This document shows positions 12,662 through 21,741 of a stretch of 51,115 nt of DNA, piece by piece. Location: the NCBI GenBank assembly GCA_902781545.1, contig CACZJR010000007.1, positions 1 to 51,115 of the forward strand, written 5' to 3'. The translations under genes were made by a program, and so were the position numbers. Numbering within the stretch: position 1 is the stretch's first letter; each line of letters begins with the position of its first letter. The stretch is from an uncultured Spirochaetales bacterium (lineage in GTDB: Bacteria > Spirochaetota > Spirochaetia > Sphaerochaetales > Sphaerochaetaceae). Under the pieces are notes generated by a model. It searched no databases. It was not told the origin of the DNA and was given only the letters and a program-made list of their open reading frames with translations.

Positions 12662-13843
12662 ATGCGTAAGCTTCTTGGTATTGTTTTTCTTGTTTTATCA
12701 CTGTTTCTGGTCGTCTCATGCTCTACCACTGCATTGAAGGAGAATGAGGCTTATACAATCCGGATCATAGGTCTTGAGAGGGACATCAGTACTACAAAAC
12801 ACGGCAACATCAGGACTGACGAGGACAGCTTCACGTTCCTTGAGAACTCGGGCTTCGAGCTGGGAGACATAGTGGAGGTGAGTTTCCTTGACAAAAAGAT
12901 GGACCTTCCGCTTGTGCCGTCCTATTCCTCAGTTCCTGCAGGGCAGGCAGGTCTTGCGCTGAGAATAAATGACGCCTCCAATAATCCCAATGACTATCTT
13001 GCCACGCTCTTCATGAACGCAGGTGATTTCATGACCACATACGGCATTGCCGTGAAACAGACCAACGAGGACAACAGCTGGGACTGGGTGGCCTGTGACG
13101 GGGTGACTTTCCCGATAGAGGTTGAGATCAGGATGAAGGAGAAGGGCGGTTATCTCAGCCAGCTTGCCCTGGCGGACCTGAGCAAGTCAAATGAGCGTTC
13201 CGATTATCCTGAGCTCGATGACCGAGGTTTCGCGAATTTCAGGAAGGTCTCCACAACCGGGATGGGTGACTGCCTGTACCGCTCCAGCTCCCCGCTGAAT
13301 GATGTCAACGGCAGGGACACCTATGCAATGAAGGCCATTGAGGAGGCAGGTGTGAATGTCATAGTCAATATCGAGGAGGCTAAGGACATTGCCCAGAGCA
13401 GAGCATCATATGAGGGCTCTTATTACTCAAGGCAGAAAGTTTCTTATTTCCTTATGACTACTGATTTTATGGGTAAAACCAATAACGGGCCCCTGTGTGA
13501 TGCCTTGCGCTTCATGGCCGAGAATCCGGGAATCTACTGCATCCACTGCAAGGAGGGAAAGGACAGGACAGGCTTTGTGACAGCGGTCCTTGAGCTTCTT
13601 ATGGGTGCCACCATGTATGAGGTCATAGATGACTACATGGTCACATACATGAACTTCTTCAAGGTGGAGAAAGGCACAGAGCAGTACTCATATATCTCGA
13701 ACCTGATCACGGATGAGCTAAAGGCAAACGGAATAACTGATAATGGTTCTCTCCAGGAGCAGACTGAGCAGTTCCTGAAGGAAATAGGACTTACATCAGA
13801 TGAGATCTCCGCGCTTAAGGCCAATCTCTCAGCCAGGATATAA
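12662..13843 (+). CDS. Lipoprotein with CX5R protein-tyrosine-phosphatase domain
   Basis: 393 residues. Residues 1-20 form a signal peptide with lipobox LVVSC, so it should be anchored in a periplasmic membrane leaflet. Residues about 30-180 contain GDIVEVSF...VPSYSSVPAGQAGLALRINDASN, which resembles the C-terminal domain of SAM-hydroxide adenosyltransferases. The C-terminal half is a phosphatase domain with the signature HCKEGKDRTG (about residues 294-303) and RSSSP near residue 207. The substrate is unknown; phosphotyrosine, phosphoinositide and inositol phosphate are all possible. A GGAGGGG precedes the ATG. Close spacing suggests co-transcription with the Nudix gene. Confidence 0.82.
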   Translation: MRKLLGIVFLVLSLFLVVSCSTTALKENEAYTIRIIGLERDISTTKHGNIRTDEDSFTFLENSGFELGDIVEVSFLDKKMDLPLVPSYSSVPAGQAGLALRINDASNNPNDYLATLFMNAGDFMTTYGIAVKQTNEDNSWDWVACDGVTFPIEVEIRMKEKGGYLSQLALADLSKSNERSDYPELDDRGFANFRKVSTTGMGDCLYRSSSPLNDVNGRDTYAMKAIEEAGVNVIVNIEEAKDIAQSRASYEGSYYSRQKVSYFLMTTDFMGKTNNGPLCDALRFMAENPGIYCIHCKEGKDRTGFVTAVLELLMGATMYEVIDDYMVTYMNFFKVEKGTEQYSYISNLITDELKANGITDNGSLQEQTEQFLKEIGLTSDEISALKANLSARI

Positions 13844-13855
13844 GAGGGCAGGCAA

Positions 13856-14674
13856 ATGATACAGGACATAGCACCGAGCAAGCTCATCAACAGTTTCGCC
13901 TCATTCGAGCTCAGGGAATCAGACAGTCTGTTTTTCTTTGATGATTCCGGCAAGGCACTGGTCGGAGGGACCGAAGGGACGATGGAGATCCCGAGAGGCA
14001 GTGACGCTCCCGCACAGAAGGCCGTTTATCTATTCTCCATAGATGACACCAGGTACTTCCTCGCAGATGGCTGCACTGATTTCTCCAAGGAAGGGTTCAG
14101 ATATCTCTCAATCAGGGAGATCAGGGATGCCTTTGAGGGCAAGGAGGTCTTTGCGGCGTTCACCGCCTATCACCTCTGGCGCTGGTATGCGGACAACAGA
14201 TTCTGCGGCAGATGCGGCTGCAGGCTGGACCATGACAAGAAGGAGAGGGCTCTGAGGTGTCCTGAATGCAACAACGTCATCTACCCCAGGATCAATCCGG
14301 CTGTCATAGTCGGGGTGACCAAGGGGGACTGCCTCTTGATCACCAGATACCGCAGCGGCTACGGCCACAACGCCCTTGTGGCAGGCTTCACCGAGATAGG
14401 TGAGACCCTGGAGGAGACGGTTGCCAGGGAGGTGATGGAGGAGACCGGAGTCAGGGTGAAGAACATCCGCTACTACAAGTCACAGCCGTGGGGCATGGCC
14501 CAGGACATACTCGCGGGTTTCTTCTGCGAGGCTGACGGGGACGCGAGAATCCGCATGGATGAGAACGAGCTACGCTATGCGCAGTGGGTGAAGAGGGAAG
14601 AGATTGAGCTTCAGCCTAACAACCTGAGCCTGACCAATGAGATGATGAGGATGTTCAAAGAGAGGTTAGCCTGA
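13856..14674 (+). CDS. nudC: NAD(H) pyrophosphatase / NAD-RNA decapping Nudix hydrolase, NudC-like
   Basis: 272 residues with the NudC domain order: a variable N-terminal domain, a four-cysteine zinc ribbon (CGRCGC...CPEC, about residues 117-137), then the Nudix box GFTEIGETLEETVAREVMEETG (about 177-198, split here only by position) and the NudC signature start SQPW. The usual SQPWPFPxS reads SQPWGMAQD, which is common in the wider family. It hydrolyses NADH or removes NAD caps from RNA in the cytoplasm. It ends tail-to-tail with the MmcQ gene, overlapping by 20 nt. Confidence 0.9.
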   Translation: MIQDIAPSKLINSFASFELRESDSLFFFDDSGKALVGGTEGTMEIPRGSDAPAQKAVYLFSIDDTRYFLADGCTDFSKEGFRYLSIREIRDAFEGKEVFAAFTAYHLWRWYADNRFCGRCGCRLDHDKKERALRCPECNNVIYPRINPAVIVGVTKGDCLLITRYRSGYGHNALVAGFTEIGETLEETVAREVMEETGVRVKNIRYYKSQPWGMAQDILAGFFCEADGDARIRMDENELRYAQWVKREEIELQPNNLSLTNEMMRMFKERLA

Positions 14675-15335
14675 AGCTGTCATCCACCAGTATCATCACT
14701 TCCTCATCGTGAAGACTCTCATTCAGTGCAACGGAGATCCAGAGCCTGTGGTTCATGTGGTAGGCGGGGAATACTCCGTTGATGTTTCTGATCCGGTCGG
14801 CATCGTATGTGTCAAGCTTGAGGTTTATCACGTCAACAGGGGTCCTGTCGTTGTTCTTCAGCAGTGCCCCCATCCTTATGTTCATTATCAGGCCGAACCA
14901 CTTCCTGCTGTCGGCATGCCTGAAGACGCCTGCGGCATTATACGGGTCCTCGTCCCACGGGAAATCGGGAATGACGTTGTACCGCTCCTGTATGAGATCT
15001 GTTATGCGGTTTGCCTGGTCTGAGGCGAACAGGACATCCCTGCAGCATCCTGATGCGATTTCCTCCAGAAGCATCCTGTATGTGGTTCTGACTGAATTGA
15101 CGTAGGCTCCGTTGAAGTTCTCATGACGCATCTGGACATAGTCCTCGTCGTTCATCACGTCAATGACCCTGCCTGCGACTGAGCCGTCCGCCTTCACGGT
15201 GAGAACAGAACGGAAGCTTCCGTCCATGAAATCGCTTTCCAGCACCATGTCTTTCCCGGCCTCCTGGAATCCGCTTTCCTTCATCAGGGAGGGTACAAAT
15301 CGTTTACGCTGGAAAACCTGCTGCTCTATTTCCAT
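14655..15335 (-). CDS. MmcQ/YjbR-family protein
   Basis: 226 residues. The C-terminal half matches the MmcQ/YjbR fold: FPWDEDPYNAAGVFRHADSRKWFGLIMNI followed by a VDVINLKLD segment and YHMNHRLWISVAL. The N-terminal ~100 residues are an additional domain often seen in this family. Members bind DNA-like ligands structurally, but no defined function is known. The gene is convergent with nudC and divergent from the outer-membrane protein gene at 15400. Confidence 0.85.
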   Translation of the reverse strand: MEIEQQVFQRKRFVPSLMKESGFQEAGKDMVLESDFMDGSFRSVLTVKADGSVAGRVIDVMNDEDYVQMRHENFNGAYVNSVRTTYRMLLEEIASGCCRDVLFASDQANRITDLIQERYNVIPDFPWDEDPYNAAGVFRHADSRKWFGLIMNIRMGALLKNNDRTPVDVINLKLDTYDADRIRNINGVFPAYHMNHRLWISVALNESLHDEEVMILVDDSFRLTSL

Positions 15336-15399
15336 GAGATTGATGTTAACACATATAATCTCATTGAGGAATTGACCTGTGTATGATAATTTAAACTAG

Positions 15400-16932
15400 A
15401 TGAAGAAACGGCTTGCTTTGTTTTTGTGTCTTTTGACTGCAATCTCTCTTTTTGCCTCGGATTTCTTAGGTGATTTCAACAAGAGGGAATCATACATACC
15501 TGATCATATTGTCTTATCGACAGGAAACGACCTCTTCAACTTCGGCATCTCTCGTAATGATGATGACCAGCTCTCATATTCCTTCGACTTCCAGCTGGAG
15601 GCTCCGCTGTGGTACCTGCGCTTCAATGCGAACGGAATCACAAACAGGGGATGGCGTGACGGATGGGACATGGCAGACTATTCCAGGCCGTTTAATCCCG
15701 GCGCTCATGTGATCAGGGGAAGGTATGACTCAATCGAGACGGTCCTTGGAATGAAGCTGAGACCGGTCGAGGATGATTTCTACGTTCATCTCTATCCTGA
15801 GATCGGCTTTGCCCTGACTGGCGACTACGGCTGGGAGTGGGGGCAGAACGTGATCCATAAGATCATGAACATCCATGAGGTGGTTCTCCCTTACGACAAC
15901 GCAGGGGAGAGGAACGTCCATATGATGATGGACCTGCGCGCGAATCTCGGTTATAAGATCTACAACTTCGAGAGGACCAGCCTCATTGCCGAGGTTGAGG
16001 CCTCCACAAAGAACATCATAGGCTTCCAGTCGGAGAACCAGATATTGGGCAGGGTCTCCGTGTCCACCATGACACATGACCTGATCGGGTTCCATGTGGG
16101 CTACATGTATGCCACGGACCTCGGAGATGACACAAGCTACACACAGGATCTCTATATCCGTTACCTGAACGGCCTCAGGGCCGGCTTCACCGTCGACACC
16201 GGCATATTCTTCGTCAAATACACATGCAGCCCGATGAACAATTACGGATACGGATACCTGGGTTTTGACGTCATGGAATTCTTCAAGCCCAGGACCTGGG
16301 AGGAGAGCGATGCCTTCATGCGCTTCTCCGGTGCCGGTTTCTATGACCGCAGCTACAATTACATCTCACTTGGCATCCCGTTTGCAGGGGATTTCGCCTT
16401 CATGGTCAAGAGCTCCTATCTGGGAGGCGATGCCATGATGCCTAAGCAGGAGGCTTCTGAGGACCTGAACAAGAATGTGAGATTCAAGCGTGATTATTCA
16501 TTCTTCTCCGCAGGCGTCAGGTACAATCTCCCTGAGTTCCTGTACGGTTATGTCACTCCTTTCGTGGAGCTGACTGCAGGTCTTCAGATCTTCAGGATCT
16601 GGGTACTGAACAACCAGCTTGATGATGACCATCTGATTGTAAAAAACCCGTCATACAAGTTTGATCTTGACAACTATTACGGGCTCATCAGCTTCGAGGG
16701 AGGTCTGACGCTCCTTCCTGAGAACCTGCTGGTCTTCGGGGACACAAGCGCTCAGGTTGAGCTGTTCGGTGGGGTTAACGTGATCTTCGGCGGCAGCACA
16801 TTGGAGCTTTCTTTCTACAGGTTCCTCCACAGGTGGCTGGAAGACCTCGATTATCCCCTGGATGACATGGGGACAGACGCACGCTTCATCCCTTATTTCG
16901 GATTCGGGGTAAAGTTGGGATTCGACCTGTGA
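15400..16932 (+). CDS. Predicted outer-membrane beta-barrel protein
   Basis: 510 residues with a signal peptide (MKKRLALFLCLLTAISLFAS). The mature protein is rich in alternating hydrophobic/polar strands and aromatic residues, as expected for a barrel, and ends in FGFGVKLGFDL. The early segment STGNDLFNFG faintly recalls the ND motif of LpxR-type lipid A deacylases, but the remaining catalytic pattern is not evident, so no enzyme function is assigned. No clear SD precedes the ATG, and -10-like sequence ends within about 8-10 nt of it, so initiation may be leaderless. Confidence 0.75.
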   Translation: MKKRLALFLCLLTAISLFASDFLGDFNKRESYIPDHIVLSTGNDLFNFGISRNDDDQLSYSFDFQLEAPLWYLRFNANGITNRGWRDGWDMADYSRPFNPGAHVIRGRYDSIETVLGMKLRPVEDDFYVHLYPEIGFALTGDYGWEWGQNVIHKIMNIHEVVLPYDNAGERNVHMMMDLRANLGYKIYNFERTSLIAEVEASTKNIIGFQSENQILGRVSVSTMTHDLIGFHVGYMYATDLGDDTSYTQDLYIRYLNGLRAGFTVDTGIFFVKYTCSPMNNYGYGYLGFDVMEFFKPRTWEESDAFMRFSGAGFYDRSYNYISLGIPFAGDFAFMVKSSYLGGDAMMPKQEASEDLNKNVRFKRDYSFFSAGVRYNLPEFLYGYVTPFVELTAGLQIFRIWVLNNQLDDDHLIVKNPSYKFDLDNYYGLISFEGGLTLLPENLLVFGDTSAQVELFGGVNVIFGGSTLELSFYRFLHRWLEDLDYPLDDMGTDARFIPYFGFGVKLGFDL

Positions 16933-16979
16933 ACAACATGTGATTTGTGGTATAGTTCGGGTAAGTTTACGGAGGATGA

Positions 16980-18281
16980 ATGGGAAAAGTTGTTGACAAG
17001 ATCAGGAAGAGGAACGGGAAGATCAAGCTTCATGCGGTGACGCTTGAGCAGGACATCCGTTACAGGGGACCTCTCTCATACAGGGAATTCAAAATCTTCG
17101 GATGGGCCTGTATCATCCTCAGTCAGGTCATTGTGATGATGACCCTTGGCGGGAAGGTCAATGCCGATCTGGCTATGCGTCAGGCAGGTTGGAAACAGGT
17201 TCTTATGTGGTTCTCTGATCTGGCGCTTCCGTTTCTGCTTATGTCAAACTTCGCAATCATCCTTGACAACCGTAAGAGCTACAAGGATCAGATCATCTCA
17301 AACGGCATACTGATGGTGTCCATCTTCCTGCTGTTCGTCATCCTGTTCTACCATTTTGTGCTTGGCTCGCTTGCCGCCCTTGGTGACGGCACCGTGAATT
17401 TCATACAGGTGGCGAGGAAATTCTATCATTCATCATCTTCTTACGGGTTCTTCTGCTTCAACATTTTCGTCGACCTGTTCCTGTGCACGCTTTTCATGTT
17501 CTTCGTGAACTACAGGCCAAGCCGCTTCTTCCAGGGAAAGAAGATCATCATCTTCAGGCTTTTCGCCATACTGCCTATCGCATATGAGATCGGGTCATTT
17601 GCACTGAAATGGTTGTCAGCAGGCGGTGTCATACGGATTCCGTTCATCCTGTTCCCGCTTCTGACCGTTAAGCCCCCAATGACATTCTTTGTCTTCGTTA
17701 TCCTGACATTATTCGTCAAGAGGCGTGAGAGAAGATTCATCAAGCAGGGCGGCTCATATGAGGATTATCAGCTTTTCCTTCAGACAAACCGTAACTCATT
17801 CAGCTTCTCCGTTCATGCGACAATCGTTTTATTCATCGCAGGTCTCCTGGATCTCATTTTGTTCGTGCTGCTTCCGTCCTTCCAGCTTATTGCTGCCCAG
17901 TCTGCTGCCGTGGATGTGATGGTGGTTGAAGGAGGCTTGAATTCTGCTGAGGCCCTAGAGGTGGTTAAAGGCATTGACATGGATATGGCCCTTTACAGTT
18001 TCATGAGCCGTCTTTATGCAATCGGAGTAGGAGAGGCTTATTCGCTGATTCTGATTGCACCTCTGATGCTTCTGTTCTCTTACACAAGAAAGCGTAACAA
18101 CCCGGTCGTTGACTCCCTTATTCCGGTTGTGGCGATTGTGCTCATCCTTCTGGTCTATCTGCAGAGTTTCTATCAGATCATGCATGTGCTGCCTATAAGC
18201 GGCAAGATCAACTTCCAGGAGGTCATGGACACCTTTGACTCCGCACTGGATATGATTCCGGAGATGCTCACGGCACAATAA
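16980..18281 (+). CDS. Integral membrane protein of unknown function
   Basis: 433 residues with about nine hydrophobic helices after a basic N-terminus (MGKVVDKIRKRNGKIK). I recognise no family. A long soluble stretch near residues 300-345 separates the last helices. GGAGG sits 6 nt before the ATG. The downstream PerM gene starts 14 nt after its stop, so the two probably form an operon and may share a membrane role. Confidence 0.8.
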   Translation: MGKVVDKIRKRNGKIKLHAVTLEQDIRYRGPLSYREFKIFGWACIILSQVIVMMTLGGKVNADLAMRQAGWKQVLMWFSDLALPFLLMSNFAIILDNRKSYKDQIISNGILMVSIFLLFVILFYHFVLGSLAALGDGTVNFIQVARKFYHSSSSYGFFCFNIFVDLFLCTLFMFFVNYRPSRFFQGKKIIIFRLFAILPIAYEIGSFALKWLSAGGVIRIPFILFPLLTVKPPMTFFVFVILTLFVKRRERRFIKQGGSYEDYQLFLQTNRNSFSFSVHATIVLFIAGLLDLILFVLLPSFQLIAAQSAAVDVMVVEGGLNSAEALEVVKGIDMDMALYSFMSRLYAIGVGEAYSLILIAPLMLLFSYTRKRNNPVVDSLIPVVAIVLILLVYLQSFYQIMHVLPISGKINFQEVMDTFDSALDMIPEMLTAQ

Positions 18282-18295
18282 GGGGAGATGAAGAA

Positions 18296-19432
18296 GTGAA
18301 ATCAATCAAAGAGAAAGCCTGGTATCCGTATGCCGTAGCCGCATGCATCGCAGTGGTGCTTTTTGTTTTCTTAAGTAACTTCCAGACTATCTGGGGTGCG
18401 GTCAAGACCTTCTTCGGGTTCTTCAGAATCGTGATCCTGGGCTGCATCATCGCCTTCATAGTGAATCCTCTCTCCAAGCTGCTGGCAAGGACGGTCTTCA
18501 AGAAGGTCAAGAAAGACAAGGGCCGTCTGGCCATGTCAAACCTTGTCGCATTCATCATTGTCATCCTGTTCATAGTGTTCTCACTTGTAATTGTCATTCC
18601 GCAGCTGATTGACAGCATACAGAAATTCCTCGAGAACCTGCCGGTGTACAGGGATACCATCATGGGATGGCTGGATAACGCGGGAATCACACTTGAGTCG
18701 CTGGGGCTGGGCTCTGATGAGGCGGAGGAGGTTGCCAAGCTGGAGGCATCGTCGCTTCTGGGCAACATCGGCCAGTATGCGGGGACAATAATGTCAACAA
18801 CGATGAACGTCGGAAAGGTCGTGTTCAACTTCGCCGTGGCATTCATGATGTCAATGTACATCCTCGGAGCCAAGGAAAGCCTGAAGAAGGGCTGCGGGAG
18901 ACTCCTGAAGGCCATCTTCGGGGAGTCCAAATACGGCGGGGTCTGCACCTTCCTTCAGAAGAGCAACGCAGTGTTCAATTCCTACATAGTGTACAACCTC
19001 ATTGACAGCCTGATCATAGGAACGCTGAACGCAATCTTCATGCTGATACTCGGAATGGATTACATGGGACTGATCTCCTTCGTTGTGGCGATCTTCAACC
19101 TGATTCCGACATTCGGACCTCTGATCGGCGGAGCCATAGGAGCCTTCATCCTGCTTCTGGTAAGACCTTTGCATGCTCTGATCTTCCTCGGCTTCACCGT
19201 GATACTGCAGCTCTTTGACGGATATGTCCTGAAGCCCAAACTCTTCGGTGACTCACTGGGTGTCTCCGGACTTTGGATCCTGGTCGGTGTGATTGTCGGC
19301 GGAAAGATGTTCGGAGTGGTCGGAATCCTCCTGTCAATCCCGGTTGTGGCTCTCATCGATTTCCTGTATTCAAACTACCTTTTACCTGCGCTTGAGAGAA
19401 AACGGGGAATCAAACAGCTTCAGGACAATTGA
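18296..19432 (+). CDS. AI-2E/PerM-family transporter
   Basis: 378 residues of the AI-2 exporter (PerM/YdbI) superfamily. It has an N-terminal helix pair, a soluble central region and the conserved C-terminal block FNLIPTFGPLIGGAIGAF...VILQLFDGYVLKPKLFGDSLGVSG, then GKMFGVVGILLSIPVVAL. The start is GTG at 18296, supported by AGGGGAG 8 nt upstream; the ATG at 18288 runs into a stop. Substrates in this family are diverse (AI-2, Na+/H+, other), so none is claimed. Confidence 0.9.
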   Translation: MKSIKEKAWYPYAVAACIAVVLFVFLSNFQTIWGAVKTFFGFFRIVILGCIIAFIVNPLSKLLARTVFKKVKKDKGRLAMSNLVAFIIVILFIVFSLVIVIPQLIDSIQKFLENLPVYRDTIMGWLDNAGITLESLGLGSDEAEEVAKLEASSLLGNIGQYAGTIMSTTMNVGKVVFNFAVAFMMSMYILGAKESLKKGCGRLLKAIFGESKYGGVCTFLQKSNAVFNSYIVYNLIDSLIIGTLNAIFMLILGMDYMGLISFVVAIFNLIPTFGPLIGGAIGAFILLLVRPLHALIFLGFTVILQLFDGYVLKPKLFGDSLGVSGLWILVGVIVGGKMFGVVGILLSIPVVALIDFLYSNYLLPALERKRGIKQLQDN

Positions 19433-19486
19433 TTTGAGTCCATGAAAAAGGGTATAAATTAGAACATATAATAGGAGTTATCCAAG

Positions 19487-19786
19487 ATGTTGAAAATTGA
19501 TAAGAGATCTGAGGGAAAGAACGTGGAGATGGCACTGTCAGGAAGACTTGATACAACTACAGCTCCTGAGCTTGATGCTGAGCTGAAGGCTGTATTTGAC
19601 GGCGCTGAGACCCTCACATTTGATTTCACTGATCTTGAATATATCTCTTCAGCAGGACTCAGGGTCCTGCTCTCGGCCCAGAAAGTCATGAGCAAGAAAG
19701 GCTCAATGAAGCTCACACACGTCAGCAAGAGTGTGATGGAAATCTTCGTTGTAACCGGATTCTCTGAGATTCTTACAATCAACTGA
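19487..19786 (+). CDS. STAS-domain anti-sigma factor antagonist
   Basis: 99 residues forming a single STAS domain: VEMALSGRLDTTTAPELDAEL and FDFTDLEYISSAGLRVLLSAQKVM. The serine in SSAGLRV is the position phosphorylated by anti-sigma kinases in SpoIIAA/RsbV homologues. AGGAG precedes the ATG, and a TTGATT-18-TATAAA promoter-like pair lies near 19432-19460. No kinase or sigma partner is nearby, so its partner must be elsewhere. Confidence 0.9.
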   Translation: MLKIDKRSEGKNVEMALSGRLDTTTAPELDAELKAVFDGAETLTFDFTDLEYISSAGLRVLLSAQKVMSKKGSMKLTHVSKSVMEIFVVTGFSEILTIN

Positions 19787-19794
19787 TCAGCCTG

Positions 19795-20979
19795 ATGGAA
19801 GACAGTGTCCGTTATCTTCTTGATCTGGCCATAATCCTTTTCTCCGCAAAGCTTTTCAGTATCACCGGCAAGAAGATAGGAATCCCCGAGGTCGTAGGGG
19901 AGATACTTGCCGGACTGCTGCTCGGCGGCGCAGTGCTGGGCATTGTCAAGGAATCAGATTTCCTTGCGAAGCTTGCCGAGATCGGCGTGATCATGCTGAT
20001 GTTCGAGGCAGGACTGGGCACAAATCTCAAGGAGTTGAAGCAGTCAGGGCTAAAGGCCACACTGATAGCATGCATGGGAGTTCTTGTGCCGATCATCCTG
20101 GGAGCTCTTCTGTTCATGTGCTTCTATGGCTTTGACGCACCGGGCTCAGAGAGGTTCAACAGAGGTCTCTTCATAGGGACAATAATGTCCGCCACAAGCG
20201 TGAGCATCACAGTTGCCGCGCTCAAGGAGCTTGGAAAGCTCAATGACAGGGTGGGGACAACAATTGTCAGCGCAGCCATCATAGATGACGTGATAGGAAT
20301 CATCGTTCTTACAGTGGTGATAGGGCTTGCCGGGAATGACGGTTCGGTGAATGTTGGAAGCGTCTTCCTGAAGGTGGTCCTTTTCTTTGCCATCGCAATC
20401 GGGACAGGGTTCCTGGTCTTCAAGGGTATGAGCTGGCTTGACCACAGATACACCCACCAGCGCAGGATCCCCATAATCAGTCTCTGTTACTGTTTCCTTC
20501 TTGCATATCTTGCTGAGACATTCTTCAACATCGCAGATATCACAGGCGCCTATGTCGCCGGAGTGGTCCTGTGCAATCTCGCGGACAGAGATTACATCGA
20601 GAGGCGCATAGACATAAGCTCTTATATGATTTTCGCTCCTATCTTCTTTGCGGGAATAGGATTGAAGACAACATTCGGTGCCATGAACGCCACGCTGATC
20701 CTTTTCTCCGTCTGTTTTGTCATTGCGGCTCTCCTGGGCAAGGTGATCGGATGCGGTCTATGCGCAAGGACCCTGGGCTTTGACGGGAAGGACTCGCTCA
20801 GAATCGGTGTGGGGATGATGACGCGCGGAGAGGTTGCCCTGATTACTGCGCAGAAGGGCCTTGCGGTAGGTCTGCTCACAGCTGAGTTCTTCACGCCTGT
20901 TATCCTTCTGATATTGGTCAGCTCCGTGATAACTCCGATTCTCCTTAAGAAGCTCTACCGTGGTTCAGACGAGGCATGA
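19795..20979 (+). CDS. Cation:proton antiporter, CPA2 family
   Basis: 394 residues with about twelve hydrophobic helices and CPA2 landmarks: IPEVVGEILAGLLLG in helix 2, LMFEAGLGTNL, TIMSATSVSITVAALKELGKL, and the paired-acid helix AAIIDDVIGIIVL (ion-binding DD). It exchanges Na+ or K+ for H+ across the inner membrane. No C-terminal TrkA-N domain is present. It starts 8 nt after the STAS gene with a weak ribosome-binding site and abuts the thioesterase gene. Confidence 0.9.
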   Translation: MEDSVRYLLDLAIILFSAKLFSITGKKIGIPEVVGEILAGLLLGGAVLGIVKESDFLAKLAEIGVIMLMFEAGLGTNLKELKQSGLKATLIACMGVLVPIILGALLFMCFYGFDAPGSERFNRGLFIGTIMSATSVSITVAALKELGKLNDRVGTTIVSAAIIDDVIGIIVLTVVIGLAGNDGSVNVGSVFLKVVLFFAIAIGTGFLVFKGMSWLDHRYTHQRRIPIISLCYCFLLAYLAETFFNIADITGAYVAGVVLCNLADRDYIERRIDISSYMIFAPIFFAGIGLKTTFGAMNATLILFSVCFVIAALLGKVIGCGLCARTLGFDGKDSLRIGVGMMTRGEVALITAQKGLAVGLLTAEFFTPVILLILVSSVITPILLKKLYRGSDEA

Positions 20980-20980
20980 G

Positions 20981-21721
20981 ATGAGATACGAATACAGGAA
21001 GGATTTTGAGGTAACTTATTCACAGGTCGACAGATGGCTTGACCTTGATCCCTTCAACGCAATACTGATGGTCCAGCAGATGAACACCCAGTTCTTCAAG
21101 ACTTTCAGCTGTGACAACATCAGCTGCAAGGAGAGGGACAACGCCCTCTGGGTCATCACAAAGACCCGCATCCATTACGAGAGAACCCCGAAGATGGGCG
21201 ACGAGATCAGCGCAGTCACTGCGTCGATAAAGACCCATGGCTACAAGACTGAGCTGGATTCTGCATTCACATTCAGTGACGGCTCTGTCGCATTTGTGGC
21301 CAGACAGGAGCTTTTCGTCATTGACGCCACCAGTAGGGAACCCAGGAAGATCGATACCCTCAGATACCCTGAGGACATGGATTATGTGCCTGAGACCCTT
21401 GCGCTTAAGTTCTTCAGGATCAAGGAGGAGCTGGGGGAGGAGAGTCTTGTCTATTCCGACAGATACAGGCTCACGGACATCGATTACAGCAACCACGTAA
21501 ACAATACCGTGTATGTCCGTTACGCCATGAACGCCCTGTCCCCTGATTTCTTCGAGAATCGTATGATCGTGGATTTCGAGATACAGTACCGCCACGAGTG
21601 CTATGAGGGCCATGAGCTCTCCGTCTACAAGTCAGATATCGATGCGGACACCACGGACATCCAGATAAAAAGCGACGGTAACATCGCCATTGATGTGCGG
21701 ATTGTAAGCCGGATGCGGTAA
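20981..21721 (+). CDS. Acyl-ACP thioesterase
   Basis: 246 residues with two hotdog repeats. The N-terminal repeat begins YRKDFEVTYSQVDRWLDLDPFNAILMVQQ, and the second contains DRYRLTDIDYSNHVNNTVYVRYAMNAL, where N and H of SNHVNN are the catalytic positions of FatA/FatB-type enzymes. It would release fatty acids from acyl carrier protein. The ATG at 20981 comes one base after the antiporter stop, so translation is coupled. Confidence 0.87.
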   Translation: MRYEYRKDFEVTYSQVDRWLDLDPFNAILMVQQMNTQFFKTFSCDNISCKERDNALWVITKTRIHYERTPKMGDEISAVTASIKTHGYKTELDSAFTFSDGSVAFVARQELFVIDATSREPRKIDTLRYPEDMDYVPETLALKFFRIKEELGEESLVYSDRYRLTDIDYSNHVNNTVYVRYAMNALSPDFFENRMIVDFEIQYRHECYEGHELSVYKSDIDADTTDIQIKSDGNIAIDVRIVSRMR

Positions 21722-21741
21722 TCAAGAGCAGAGGTGTTGAT

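Noticed and set aside
15400-16932. LpxR-type lipid A deacylase
   Set aside because: Only a short ND motif fits; the other catalytic landmarks are not evident, so only a barrel is claimed.
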